Assembly (NCBI GenBank): GCA_005281725.1 | Contig: SSBO01000012.1 | Location: 2,214,194 to 2,278,193 of the forward strand | Direction of reading: 5' to 3' | Origin: Wuchereria bancrofti | Lineage: Eukaryota > Nematoda > Chromadorea > Rhabditida > Onchocercidae | Length of the DNA: 64,000 nucleotides | Part shown: in pieces, positions 1 to 11,303 of the stretch | Position numbering within the stretch: position 1 is the first letter of the stretch | How the letters are laid out: every line of letters begins with the position of its first letter | The notes under the pieces: generated by a model | Told to the model about the DNA's origin: nothing | What the model saw: only the letters and a program-made list of their open reading frames with translations | The model's database searches: none | Translations under genes and position numbers: made by a program

Positions 1-193
1 CATATTATGATAGCTGCTGAAAGTTAGATTAGATTATTTTTTTTTGTTTGTAATGTATGTTTTTAATTTGATGTGAAAAAATATTGGATAATAAGTATTC
101 AAGAAGTTGAAACTATGCTAATTTCAATTAATTAAATGAATTTAAGAGAAAATTTGTATAAAAATTGCAGTACTTATTGTAATTTCATCACAG

Positions 194-2310
194 ACTTTTA
201 CAAGATGTATCACGAGATTGGTTATCTACTACCTCTTCTAATGATGTACGATTGACGGTATTCCGTGGTGACCAACCGGTGAGTACCGCTGTAATGGGTG
301 AAGAATTGGAGATGAGATGGACAGTGATGCAAGACCGCATGGATAATATTGGATTGTTTGTAAATCGATGTATCGCAGAACGTTTGGATGGAACACCACC
401 ATTACCACCTCCACTTACGCTTATTGCTGACGGGCAAGTATTATTTACTCGTTGTCATTCTTATCACTTCTTCTCTAAACTTTTTCATACCTTGGATAAG
501 TTAGTCCTATTCTTAACTATTGAAACCTAAAAGTAGCCAGAGATCAACGAGTACCCAAAGTATTATTGAAAGCTGTTAATAGGTAAAAAAAATTCTATGT
601 TTACTTAAAGAATTTTTAGGTGTATTGACAGTAAAGTAAGCCGTTTGCTAATGCAACATCCAATTACACAATTTGATGGTGGTTTAAGGACTAAAATTAA
701 AGTTTTTCGGTTTGACGGATCACGTCGTGTTCGAATCCTTTGTTCTGTGGATATTTGTATTGAAGAGTGTTTACCGGTCTGTGTTTCATTACTTTGAATT
801 TTTAACGTGAGAAAGGGGATTAGATGTTTTGCTTCGATTTGACGGAACACGTCATGTTCGATTCCTTTGTTGAGATAGCAAAAAAGGAGCATGGTAAGGT
901 TGAAAAAGGTTGTAAACAAATTCTAGTTTTTTAGTGAGAGTAAATTTAATCTAAGGTTTCGTACCATTGAGTTATAGTTATAAGTGTAAAACGAAATGAA
1001 TATTACGTATTGCCAAAATTTCCTGAACAGCTCAATACTTGTACTAAAAATAAGCGTGCTGCTCTTTCAAGTTGCCATTTATCAGTTGCGTAATAGTTGG
1101 TGGCGCAAAAATTACATACACTAGCAAAAATTATGAATTATAGGTTACTTGTGATAAAGAAGTAAATGGCAGTTTGACAAATCGTGATAAGAAAAAACGG
1201 GAAACTTTTGCTTTCCCGACTCAACAGGTAAAATTATTCGATTTTTTGCAAAACATTGCGAACTTTCAGGAGTCAAATTAATTGCAACTGTTAAATTAAT
1301 GCCTCATAATAAGCAAGTTTTGCATATGACACGAATTTGCTTAAAATTTAATTTAGACCTCACACCAACGAATTAAACGAGAGATTATCATTGGGACTTT
1401 TACGATTGTCGAAGAAAATGGCGATCTAGTAGTTAACGAAAATGTAACGAAAATTGATGAGCAATCATTAAATGAGAGTAAGCTAATTTCGGAATTTTTT
1501 GAATTGTTTTATTCAAGAAAAAGAATTTAATTTACTTCGCCAACTTTCAGCTTCACTTTTTAATGAACAAAACATCTGAAATTACATACTTTTGAAGCTA
1601 CCGCTACTTTTTATATTCGTCTATTTTCGATTGAATTTTAAATGATTTGCAGATATGGTACCATTGCAGTTTCCTGATGACAATCAATTTTGTGTTCAGA
1701 ATTTCTTATTTTTCATTCTTATAGCAGTTACATTAATACTTTTAACCACACAAATCTTTCTGCTATGTAAGTATATGTGGCTTAAAACTCAAGAACCTGT
1801 TTCTTCTGGTAAGCCGTTATTTTTTTTTTATTAACATTTCTCAAAATTTTGTAAACATCTATGCATATTATTAAGGATGAAAATTACTTATTTGCCACTA
1901 ATTTATGTTTACAATATTTCGCCATCCGTCGCCTCTACTGATTTTACAAAAAAAAAAATTCAGGTAATGAACGAAACTGTAATATCACATCAACTCCTCA
2001 GCATGTTTATTTTGGTCATGAGGAGTGTTGTCCTGCGGAACCGCGATTAACATTATCCAAAATAATCAGGCAGAAATTTGTTTTCCTTCTGCTTATTTGC
2101 TTTTCTTATCGATTCAGCCCATTTCAATTGTATTTTTGTATCTTACAAATGACAATAAAGAAAGTTATTACTATTATTAAGGGAAGTCGGTAACATTATT
2201 ATTCTGTTAATGATAATTTATGGTCATTTCTTAATTTGTCTTTATCATAATGAAGTTTCAGGACGCAAAATGAGGACACCAATGGCAGAAGACGTGTTTT
2301 TGTAACGTGA
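194..2310 (+). CDS. ZP-domain (cuticlin-like) single-pass membrane protein, 5' end outside window
   Basis: Exons 194-433, 620-776, 1144-1227, 1357-1477, 1653-1808 and 1964-2193 join in phase. A possible last intron 2190-2261 would move the stop to 2310. The first visible exon encodes the second half of the ZP-N region (ELEMRWTVMQD, FVNRCIAER). The next encodes ZP-C (DGCIDSK, then the C-x-V-x-I-C and LPVTC cysteines). After ZP-C come a basic KKKR site and a second RIKR site, both resembling the furin-type processing sites of ZP proteins. A hydrophobic span of about 20 residues follows (FLFFILIAVTLILLTTQIFL), then a short Cys-containing cytoplasmic tail. This is the normal order for nematode cuticlins and apical-matrix ZP proteins, which are secreted or shed and polymerise in the extracellular matrix. 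Signal peptide and first exons lie upstream of base 1. Intron 434-619 uses a GC donor. Which ZP family member it is cannot be told. Confidence 0.82.
821..873 (+). repeat. Degenerate copy of ZP exon-2 segment inside the following intron
   Basis: Bases 821-873 repeat, with a handful of mismatches, the coding stretch around 701-747 (shared core: TTTGACGGA, CACGTC, TGTTCGA, TCCTTTGTT). The copy lies in the intron 777-1143, downstream of its source exon, and has no usable splice sites. It reads as a local duplication of part of the ZP-C coding exon. Confidence 0.6.
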
Positions 2311-2469
2311 TATAGTGTGTTATATGAAAACAATGTATCTGAGGCTTAAGAATGGGACAAAAATATCACCGTTTTCGCTTGCATACATTTTTTTTTTAAT
2401 GTGACATATGTCATGGTTCTTATGCTTGTATTGTAATTTTTTTGTTTTAATGGAATGCGCATAATGCCA

Positions 2470-2475
2470 AATAAA
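2470..2475 (+). terminator. Polyadenylation signal AATAAA of the ZP gene
   Basis: An AATAAA hexamer lies about 160-280 bases after the two possible stop codons of the ZP gene, in very A+T-rich sequence. Position fits a 3' UTR end, but the motif is common by chance here. Confidence 0.35.
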
Positions 2476-3749
2476 CAAATATATGTTCTTTTCGGATTTG
2501 CAAATTTTTCTAGCAAAAAAAAGAAAGTTCAGTAAATTTAATTAATGTAATAAACCTGAAGACATCAGCCTTTATTATTATGTGTTTAAAAAAAAAAAAC
2601 CTTTGCTAAATAAGAATTGATTTTTTTTTTTATTTCTAAAATGTATGGTATTAGTTTTAATTTTCTAGTTGAATAGTGAGCTTTAGAAGGGATTACATAA
2701 CAAGAAAACTGATTAAAATATGCTATCATACTTGCTTATATCTTCTTCATCTCAGTGCTATTAAACATTCATCATTCAGTGAGTCAAAATTGAATTTGCT
2801 CGAATTGTTCATCAAAGCATATCTATGTTATCCACTTTATCATGTCACTTTCAGTCATTCTGAATATGAGATAATGTCACTAATAAATTACAAACCATTA
2901 AACGCTCCGTTATTTCAAATTGCCTTGCCTTCTCAAAATCTCTTCAGTTCATAATTATAATGCTTTTTCCTTCCTATTATCGTTATTCATTGGATATCAA
3001 CATTTCTTTATCACTTTTAAAATTCTAAACAATTTCTGAGAATTTCATAATTCATCATAAAATGATCAACTTCGAAATTTTTAGTGGGGTAATTTAGGAT
3101 AATATTAAAAAGCAATAAAAGAATGAGTGATATGATATGATTGATATTGAATTTATCAATTTATTCTCGCAAATTACAAAGTCAAAGTTATATTGTTAGA
3201 AATTTTCGTTGAAAAATTTATATTTAAAAGAAAGAAATTGTTAATTTTTAATATTTATTATCAAATATTTTAAATGTGGAATAGTATACCAAAATTACCA
3301 AGTAGTCAAATATATAAAATCCTAAACAATTTTATTAATTCTTTGGACGTTCACTATTCATGCTAATGCAATTTGAATTAACTTGCAAAAAATATTAAAC
3401 TAATCTAAATATTTATATCTAACATTTATATCTTAGAATTATTTGTGGATTAGCGTGTGAAAGGAGAAAAATTAGTGCTATCAGCTGATCGTAATGAAAT
3501 TGGTACGTTCTTCTTTTTGTTACAATTCAATAATAGTTCAACGAGTACTGAAGCGTACTTATGATCTAACCGTTTTAATCGATAGGAATAATTGGGATTA
3601 AAATTTTAGAATCATTATAATGGAATCATTATCCTTCATTAAATGAAATTAAAACAAAATAAGAATCTTCAAATTTTAGAGAATTTAAATTTCCAGTTCT
3701 ATTCAAGCTTTTGTATTAACTTTAACTTCTGTAAAAGAAACTGTAAATC

Positions 3750-4699
3750 ATGTTTAAGGAATTAGCTGCACAACAAATCGAAGTACAATTTGATTCACAA
3801 GGAGAGGAATCAGAGGAAAACGAGTATATGGACTGGTTTATTGATCGTCGTGCTGCGAATTATCGGGAACGTCGACGAATGTGCAGTATCAATGTCGCTT
3901 TTATGGTAAATGTTTTTATTTAATTAGCATATTTGTGATGCTTAATATGAAAGTTTCTTCAGTAGTTGTAAGCTGTGTTATCTTATGACAAATCGATTTC
4001 AGTTGCATATTCCAATTCCTCCGTTTAAATGAAGGAAAATAACTTATAAATGAAGCAATTCATGCGTACAATTTAATCGGTTAATGTAATAATTTCGCCT
4101 AAAACTCACAATTATATGATGAATAGCAAAATTTCTTGCATCAGTATGAAATTTTCAACATTGTATAATCAATTATAAATAATAAAAGAGGCTGGCAGTG
4201 CACTGCTAGCTTTAATCAATTAGTAGAAAACTTCACTAAAACTTCAATTGATTTACCACTGAACAAATATGAAATTCAAATTCTCTAACAATAATAAAAA
4301 ATTGATGCTTCTGAACTATTCTAACCGCTAATATTCCATATCCATACTAGAAATTGTTATTGAAATAATAGAAAGATTTTAATGAATTAGTGAAATTATG
4401 ACACATATATATCATATTGTGCTTCTGTGAGAAAAAAAAAATGGTATTTGCAGAAACTTCGACGATATATTCCAACATTTCCATACGAGAAACGTCTATC
4501 CAAAATAGATACATTGAATCTAGCAATTGCATATATTTCACTTCTTGAGAATCTACTGAATAGTGATCAAAACATGCATGCTTATTTGAAAGAAGCTCTT
4601 GTAATGGCACGATCCGGAAATCCACAAGCGCCACCTTGGAGTACCAGTGGTTTGCTAATTACTTTCTTAATGATTTTTTTGATAAAAGTTTTTGACTAG
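3750..4699 (+). CDS. hlh-13: Ptf1a/Fer-family basic helix-loop-helix transcription factor (HLH-13-like)
   Basis: Two exons, 3750-3905 and 4454-4699, join in phase 0 and give 133 residues. The basic region is at about residues 33-43 ([11 protein letters not shown]). Helix 1 follows ([12 protein letters not shown]), then the diagnostic Ptf1a/Fer loop and helix 2 ([20 protein letters not shown], then [11 protein letters not shown]). The motif '[16 protein letters not shown]' is characteristic of the Ptf1a/HLH-13 family, DNA-binding factors that heterodimerise with E proteins and specify neurons in nematodes. An in-frame TAA just before the ATG supports this start. The C-terminal exon continues through PPWSTSG into a hydrophobic tail ending at 4699. 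That tail is unusual for the family and could reflect a missed splice, although no good downstream exon was found. The gene converges on the EB-module gene. Confidence 0.88.
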
Positions 4700-4765
4700 A
4701 AAGGGAAACACAACTCCTATCAATACAGGAAGGAAAACAGCTATATTGTAATAAGATTTAATATG

Positions 4766-4771
4766 AATAAA
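4766..4771 (+). terminator. Polyadenylation signal AATAAA of the bHLH gene
   Basis: AATAAA lies 67 bases after the bHLH stop codon, a typical distance for a nematode 3' UTR. Confidence 0.5.
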
Positions 4772-5057
4772 TCAGCTAACTTCAAGTTGATTCTTTACAA
4801 AGAAATTTTTGCAACAATTTGATAGTTTTTTGAAAAATGTATGTATAAACTTCATTTATAATTTTTCCCGCATCGTGTTTAACTGATTTATTTAACTTCA
4901 ATTCAAATATATTACAGATCTCATAGCACGTCTTAGTTGGATTAATTGGAAAAAACTGGGCATTAAACCGATGTGATACTATATATACTGTAAATTTTTT
5001 ATGCAATAAAAAATAATAATAGTGAAGATTTTTTTTTTTAAATAAACAATAAGAATA

Positions 5058-8000
5058 TTATGGATTACGTGCATTGCCACCAAAAACTTGTTCAACACCC
5101 GTCAAAATTGCATTTAAACTGAACGGATCATCTGGATTAGTGCAACGTGATCCAATCAAGGAATCCTGGAAGATTGATTTATGAACATATCAAAATGCTA
5201 ATATTTACAAGAAGAAATTTACCTGCTTATAGCCGCATAAACATTGACAAGTACCAAAGCGACATTCTGAGAAATTTGGACATTGCTTACTGGTCACACA
5301 TCTTTCAGCTAGATGTACTCGTCGTACACATTTATCCATGACAGAGACTTCATCGATTCCACAACTTTTCTCGCATGTTGCAAATCGACCATCATTACTC
5401 TGTAAGAAACTGGAGATCAAATCAAATCAAATTACAGCAATGAAATATGACAGAATGTCTAAGCTGCGTTGTTGCGGCTAATGTCATTACTAATTAATTT
5501 ACACAAATATATATATAAAAAAATAATAATAATAATAATGACTAAGCTCTACTATTAGCCTGCACTACAATCAAAACATCTCACCGACAGCATTGTTTTG
5601 ATAGTACTGTAGAGAACCACAACAATAATCATCATTGTTCAGGAAGCGAGCCTTTTGTTGAACCAGTATTGCTCAGAAAATTCACCAACACCCTAAAAGC
5701 ACCTTTTCAAGCCTACCTCGTTGTAAAAATTTTGGTTTATTGATATTTAATTTTGTGGTATAGAAAGGGGTAGCTACAACCTGATTTATCCTTTTCTAAG
5801 AAATGTCACAATAAGGCATCCTTTACCATTCAGTTGGGCATAACTTCATATTTTACTATCAACGGTTGCTTGTAGTGAAATCATTGATAAATTATCTTAT
5901 CCAGAATTTTCAAACAAATCAGTTTTAGTATTTTTCACGCCTAAATTTGTCTCGCTGAGTCTTCCTGAATTATTTCAAAGGAATAAAGTACGCATTGCAT
6001 TCACAAATATACAGCAGTAAACAAACTGTTCCAATGCAACAGTTGATCAGCAAGAAAGTAAAGCTTAGTCATTTGAAAAAAAAAAGGATTATAGAAGAGA
6101 ATCATATTTTGTATTACGCAACAACGACAGCTAAGACATACCGTATCACCCTACTTTCTCACACCTGATTCTTAATACTTATGTAATATATATGTCTCCA
6201 TTTTTGAATGACCCAGAAAGTTACACCATTCTTTTGGGATTTCACACCAGTAACAATTAGAATGAAAAAGGAAGTAGGCAAACGTAGGACATTTTATTTA
6301 CAAACCAGATTTACAAAAATTATTAAAAATTGAACTAGTAATCAACTTAAGATATTCAAGAAATTATTATACTGCTTGTTCACGTACAAAAAATCAGTTC
6401 TAAAATTTTTATTAAGCAATTTTTAGGTAAAGATAAATATCAGCAAAAAAACCGCATCTCTAACTCGTATTTCTAATTGAAATATTCTAACATGCTATCA
6501 ACTTCGATATTTATTGTTTGGTTTGCACTATTAGATTTAAGTTGTCAAATAATTGAAAATATCTAAACGAATACTTACTAAATGTAAATTTAAATGGTAA
6601 CTTACAGGGTGAAAGCCATCTTTGCATTGACAAAATCCTAAGATACAATGCATCGTTACACCACCTTCACACTGAAATTAGAAATTAGTGTAATGACTAA
6701 TTATTTCAATCTAAAGGTTTTGCAATGATCATTCAATGGAGCATTGTTAATGAATATTACTTAGATTAATGTATGCTCTTCAAACACTCATCATTCATTA
6801 AAACAAATTTAATTAAATAAGCTAAGAAATAGCAAAATTAGCAAGCTCACAAAGTGAATGACAAAAAAAGAAGGAAGACCTGTTGATGAAGCTGACAAGG
6901 ATCCTCTCTATGCGCTATACTTAAACACTGATTATTAATATAAAGTGGAGTAGGATCACGACATGGTTTTGGACAACATAAACTCGTTTTCCAGCCAGGC
7001 TCCGAGATTGTGTAACAGTGATGTGTAAGCGGTCGACATCGATGTTTCTCGGAGACACCCATATCGCATGATTGCCTTAAAATTTGGAAATAGTGGTTCA
7101 TTTATAGATAATTAACTGTAATATTCATGGGAATAAACTGAATATTTTAACTTCAAATAAATTTCTTCTTAAATTTACTAAAAGAAAAATTATGATAAAA
7201 AATAGAGCATACGTTAGATCAGGTTCTCCATAAGGACATTTCAATTTGCAGCAATGTCCCACGTACGGACTGCCGTACGCTACGCATCGATAACCCAAAG
7301 GACAGCTATCTGTTGATGCAGCATTTTCAAGCATATCAATATCATTGATAAAAAGACGTCGACAAGCTTGTTGAGGTTCTGTTCCATCCGGACATACTGA
7401 AGATCTTTGATTGGAAGGAATTACAAGTTCACTTTAATTGCTTGCGTATTTTATATAACTTTAAGCAATGATGATTTCTACCAAATTACATTTCGAATAT
7501 ATGAAATAATGCATTCTAAATCACTGTATAGTATGAAAAAAGCTAGTTTCAAGTTTTTTTTTAACTTTTTTTTCTCTAAAACTAATACAAAACTAATGTT
7601 GTCAAATAAAACTTGACATTTTAAGATGTTTGAAGTCACTTTATTATCCTTGATATTTTCTTGAAGAAGGCTATGGATAGAAATGTTAAATTATATTAAT
7701 TAGATGAAATTAAATTTCTTTCAAAATATACACGCAAAACACCGCTGTTTGGCTACATCACGTGTAGTACCGGGCGCACATTGACATACTCCGGCGATAC
7801 ATGCATTGAAGACATCAACACACTGGTTGTCCTTTTCGCAACTTTGTCCCCAATGTGCTACTTTCTGACATTCCACTCCGTATAATTGCTGTCCTGATGG
7901 GCAAGCTGAAAAGTATTGCTCTAAACATTTTTCAGCATATGAAATAAAATTTATGCAAGAAAAAAAATTTTAGAAATTTAAAATTTATACATGGAAAAGC

Positions 8001-8813
8001 TTACATACAACACATTCTCCGTTGATAATACTCCCACCCCAACATTCACATTTCCCATCTCGACAAAGAAGCGGTGGTTTGCAGTCTCTCTGACAGCTAT
8101 CACCAATTTTATTCGGTGCTGAACAAAACTCTGATCTTCAAATGCCAAGAACTATTAAAAATATTAATTAATAGATGAATTGGAGAATTTATTGACTAAA
8201 AATTTGCAAAACCACCAAAAAGTTTTGATGGGAATGTTTAATTTCAAAAAAAAGTGAGATCAAATTTTTTAACCAATTTTTCCAATTTTTTGTATTAATT
8301 ATATCAACCATAGGAAAATTTTATAAATTACTTGATCATAAATCATTTAAACGTCACATCTGAGTGAAAATTTAAAAAAAAAAGTCAATGGTACCTAATC
8401 TACATATAGTCGTCTGTCCATCAATATCAAACTCCTCGAAATTTGTTGGACATGTACATCGCTGTTCCCGACAAACACTATTCATGCCATAACAATCTTC
8501 ATCAAATAAGCACTTACTACCAATCAGTTTCTCTATAATCGGTATCATTACAACATCAGTCTAAATATCCAATCTCTGAAATTCTCCCTGTGATATCTTA
8601 AAAACATTAGCATATTAAAGTATGTTATTACTACTATCATTTCTACTTATTGAAATTTCGCATAACTGAAAAGGAATGATATAATGAAAAGTTATACGTG
8701 AATTGATGAATTCGTCATAATAACTTACGTGTGCAAGGTACATCAAAACCATGGAAAAGTTTGGTAAAGTGAAGTAAGGCTGTTGTGATGACACTCAAAT
8801 GGTACGTCGCCAT
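5058..8813 (-). CDS. Secreted cysteine-rich EB-module protein
   Basis: Nine exons join in phase on the minus strand: 8813-8729, 8532-8395, 8118-8005, 7905-7741, 7396-7213, 7075-6880, 6671-6606, 5399-5223 and 5165-5058. Together they give 410 residues. The first exon encodes a hydrophobic N-terminus starting MATYHLSVITTALLHF, a plausible signal peptide. The rest is built of repeated eight-cysteine-type units with the spacing of nematode EB modules, for example CLFDEDCYGMNSVCREQRC, CEKDNQCVD with C-x-CAPG, and CVTSKQCPNFSECRFGTCQC. A central part with paired cysteines (GHCCKLKCP, SLCCPKPC) resembles the lustrin-like cysteine units that often accompany EB modules. Function in the family is poorly known. 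The protein is presumably extracellular. Introns range from tens of bases to about 1.2 kb (5400-6605). Start chosen because it precedes the hydrophobic leader and splices in phase. Confidence 0.8.
5521..5541. repeat. Short (AAT)n microsatellite in EB-gene intron
   Basis: A run of AAT triplets in the large 5400-6605 intron of the EB-module gene. The rest of this intron shows nothing recognisable. Confidence 0.6.
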
Positions 8814-8845
8814 TTACATTCAATGGAATTATTCGTTTCGATAAT

Positions 8846-8905
8846 ATATGTGCATGTATGTGTGTATGTGTGTGCATGTATGTATGTGTGTGTGTGTGTG
8901 TCTGT
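8846..8905. repeat. (TG)n/(TATG)n microsatellite
   Basis: Interrupted TG and TATG dinucleotide/tetranucleotide run just upstream (5') of the EB-module gene start codon. Confidence 0.85.
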
Positions 8906-10908
8906 ATGAGATGAAGAATGTATTACATCTTTAGGGAGATCTGGGTCGGTGAGCGACCATCAATGTGACAAGTTTTTCTTCTATATACATCGACAACCAC
9001 ATACCTGAAAGGTATACACACAAACGCACACAGAACAATCTGATTCATGATTGTTGTATTGTTTCGAGATATTTTGTTAATAAGAAAAACTGCAATTGAT
9101 AATTGGCCAGGCATTTTAAGCATAGTAATATGAAAAGGCAAAATTTTAGAAGATAATTCAATAAATAATAAAAACTGGTGAACATTATTGATAGAATTCG
9201 ATCTTTTTGAAGTATTCGAAATATTTGTCTCTTGCATAAATGCAAAAAAAAAAGATTAACCAATCTTTTACCAATAATTTTTACATTTTCAATTCAGAAA
9301 CATTTCATCTAAGCTTGCTTATCTTCAATAACTTAAGCGATGATAAATATTTTCTGTTCAACAGTGAATTATGATGAATAGTATAACTGTAAGTTAAATG
9401 ATTTTATTGCTAAATGAATAATTGAATTATCCCGACATGTTGAAATTATGATGAAACTTATTGAGATGAAACATGGAATCCAGTATCTTGAATCATCCTA
9501 AACGAATCTTAACCTGCCATTTTTTTTTTCCAATTGACACTGCTATTGCTGTTGGATAGTTATAACGTATAATTTAAATGATTTTATTGCTAATAATACT
9601 TTCTAATAAACACTGATTTGTTTCAAAAATGAAATTGGTTTTTATTACTGTAAAACATTTGCACAAATTAACATGAAATATCACAAGAACACACAAGCTT
9701 CATTTATTTCTAATAATTAAAAAAATTAGTATTGTCTTCTTTTCATTTTCTAAAAACATTGATTTTCTGTAATAAATAGTTAAAGAAAGAAGCAAATAAT
9801 CTATCCATTTATAACGCATCTTTCAAGTATTATCTAAAAGATAAGGAGATTTTTTTTTTTAAAGACAAAAAATAAATACAGCAAATTTCTGTTTAACATA
9901 TCTTTGCTATGAATAACCATTTATTAGTAATTCAAGTTGACATCTAATATAATCTAAATTGTAAACAAAATTTCAACTTTAAGAGTTTATTTTTTTAGAA
10001 CAATTAGTCATATCATATGCTGTTTTGAGAATGAATAAATTTCTGCATTTCGGCTCTAATAATAAATAGGCAACAATAACTATCATAAAAATATTTTTTG
10101 CTGTTTCGAAATAATTTATTAAAAATTATTCTAACTTGTATAAATATAAAGTTTTTTCTCTACTTCAACTAAAAAAATAGACACTTATCAATTTATCCTT
10201 AGTATCCAAATAAATGAGTTATACTACTTCTCTTTCCCTTTACATGCATCATAATCACAAAAAAATTATGAAGATTAGCAAAACGATCAAATAATTGAAT
10301 CCAAATATTATTTAATTTTTTTTTAAACGAGTTTTATATCATATGCAATTGTTAATATAATGATGGAAGTGTTGAACCAGTTTTACTTAAAAAGAAAGAA
10401 ACAATGGAAAGAACAGTGGCAGGCAGCAAATTAACTAAACCTCAGAAATAGGAAGAAAATCAAAAAGAAAAAAAAGACGAAAAACGATATATTGCTATTA
10501 ATCGAGTTTTGCTCAATTCATTTTTCATTATCGCAACTCGATTTTAACATATTTGCGCATTTATCTTTCTTGCTGTAATTTTCCTATCAAAATTTTCTAA
10601 AATTTTGCCAGAATTGTTTGGAAAAGATAGAATTATATACTTTACAAAAAAATAAAAAATAAAATAGTTATTTCCTTTCTCCTGGTATATTTCATCATAT
10701 AAAATTCGAATTTTTTATCAGTTTTTTTAGGTATTTTTAAAATTTCATAAAAAATTAAACGATAATAAATTGTTTGCAAGTAATTCCTTTAAAGAATTCA
10801 ATAAATAACAGCAAGATTAGCACCTGCTAAATGCTATTGATCACATAACATTGGACATGATCAAAGAGGGAGTGTTACTGAGGAAAGTGATAAGTGAATG
10901 GTAGAAAC
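8906..10908. other. Non-coding A+T-rich spacer
   Basis: No exon-like sequence seen on either strand; the open frames here lack splice-compatible neighbours or family motifs. A roughly 45-base segment around 9380-9420 is partly repeated around 9555-9600 (shared TTAAATGATTTTATTGCTAA). Nothing else stands out. Confidence 0.5.
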
Positions 10909-11019
10909 GCTCCGAGTCTAACGTTAACGATACAGAATTGTGATACGTATGCGACAGCTTGAAATTCAAACGCTTTCGCATCTGTATCCTTCGATAGATT
11001 CGCAACGGAGGCTCGGAGC
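10909..11019. repeat. 111-bp imperfect palindrome (hairpin-forming GC island)
   Basis: The ends GCTCCGAG (10909-10916) and CTCGGAGC (11012-11019) are perfectly inverted. The inner arms pair imperfectly (GATACGTATGCGACAGC against GCTTTCGCATCTGTATC). The centre TTGAAATTCAA at about 10964 is the exact midpoint. The block is clearly more G+C-rich than its surroundings and lies about 285-395 bases past the innexin stop codon. It could be a small non-autonomous element, a structured non-coding RNA, or a chance relic. No terminal target duplication was seen. Confidence 0.6.
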
Positions 11020-11042
11020 CACATGATTAATAAGACATAAAT

Positions 11043-11126
11043 ATGAGGAGTATACTGTATGATAACTGTCATGAGGAGTATACTGTATGATAACTGTCAC
11101 GAGGAGTATACTGTATGATAACTGTC
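11043..11126. repeat. Three tandem copies of a 28-bp unit
   Basis: The unit beginning ATGAGGAGTATACTGTATGA recurs at 11043-11070, 11071-11098 and 11099-11126 with a single base change in the third copy. It lies just beside the palindrome and 3' of the innexin gene. Confidence 0.9.
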
Positions 11127-11251
11127 TCTTTTTCCCAAAGAAAAAAAAAGTTGGATGTTATTTTTTCACATAAAAATTTTGCTAATTTCATTAATATTCA
11201 TTATTTCTGAAAGTGAATAAGACATATAGAAGTGATAACTTAATCCAAGAA

Positions 11252-11257
11252 TTTATT
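11252..11257 (-). terminator. Polyadenylation signal AATAAA of the innexin gene
   Basis: AATAAA on the minus strand about 47 bases past the innexin stop codon. Confidence 0.5.
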
Positions 11258-11303
11258 TAACAAAGAAAAATTTTTTTTTTTGGAATAATGAAAAGTTGCC
11301 TTG

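Noticed and set aside
721..870. GTTCGAATCC / GTTCGATTCC strings resembling tRNA T-loops
   Set aside because: The first is ZP coding sequence and the second its degenerate copy; no cloverleaf can be built around either.
10875..11072. 65-codon minus-strand open frame downstream of the innexin
   Set aside because: Coincides with the 111-bp palindrome and 28-bp repeat; no family motif, and the DNA symmetry explains the block better.
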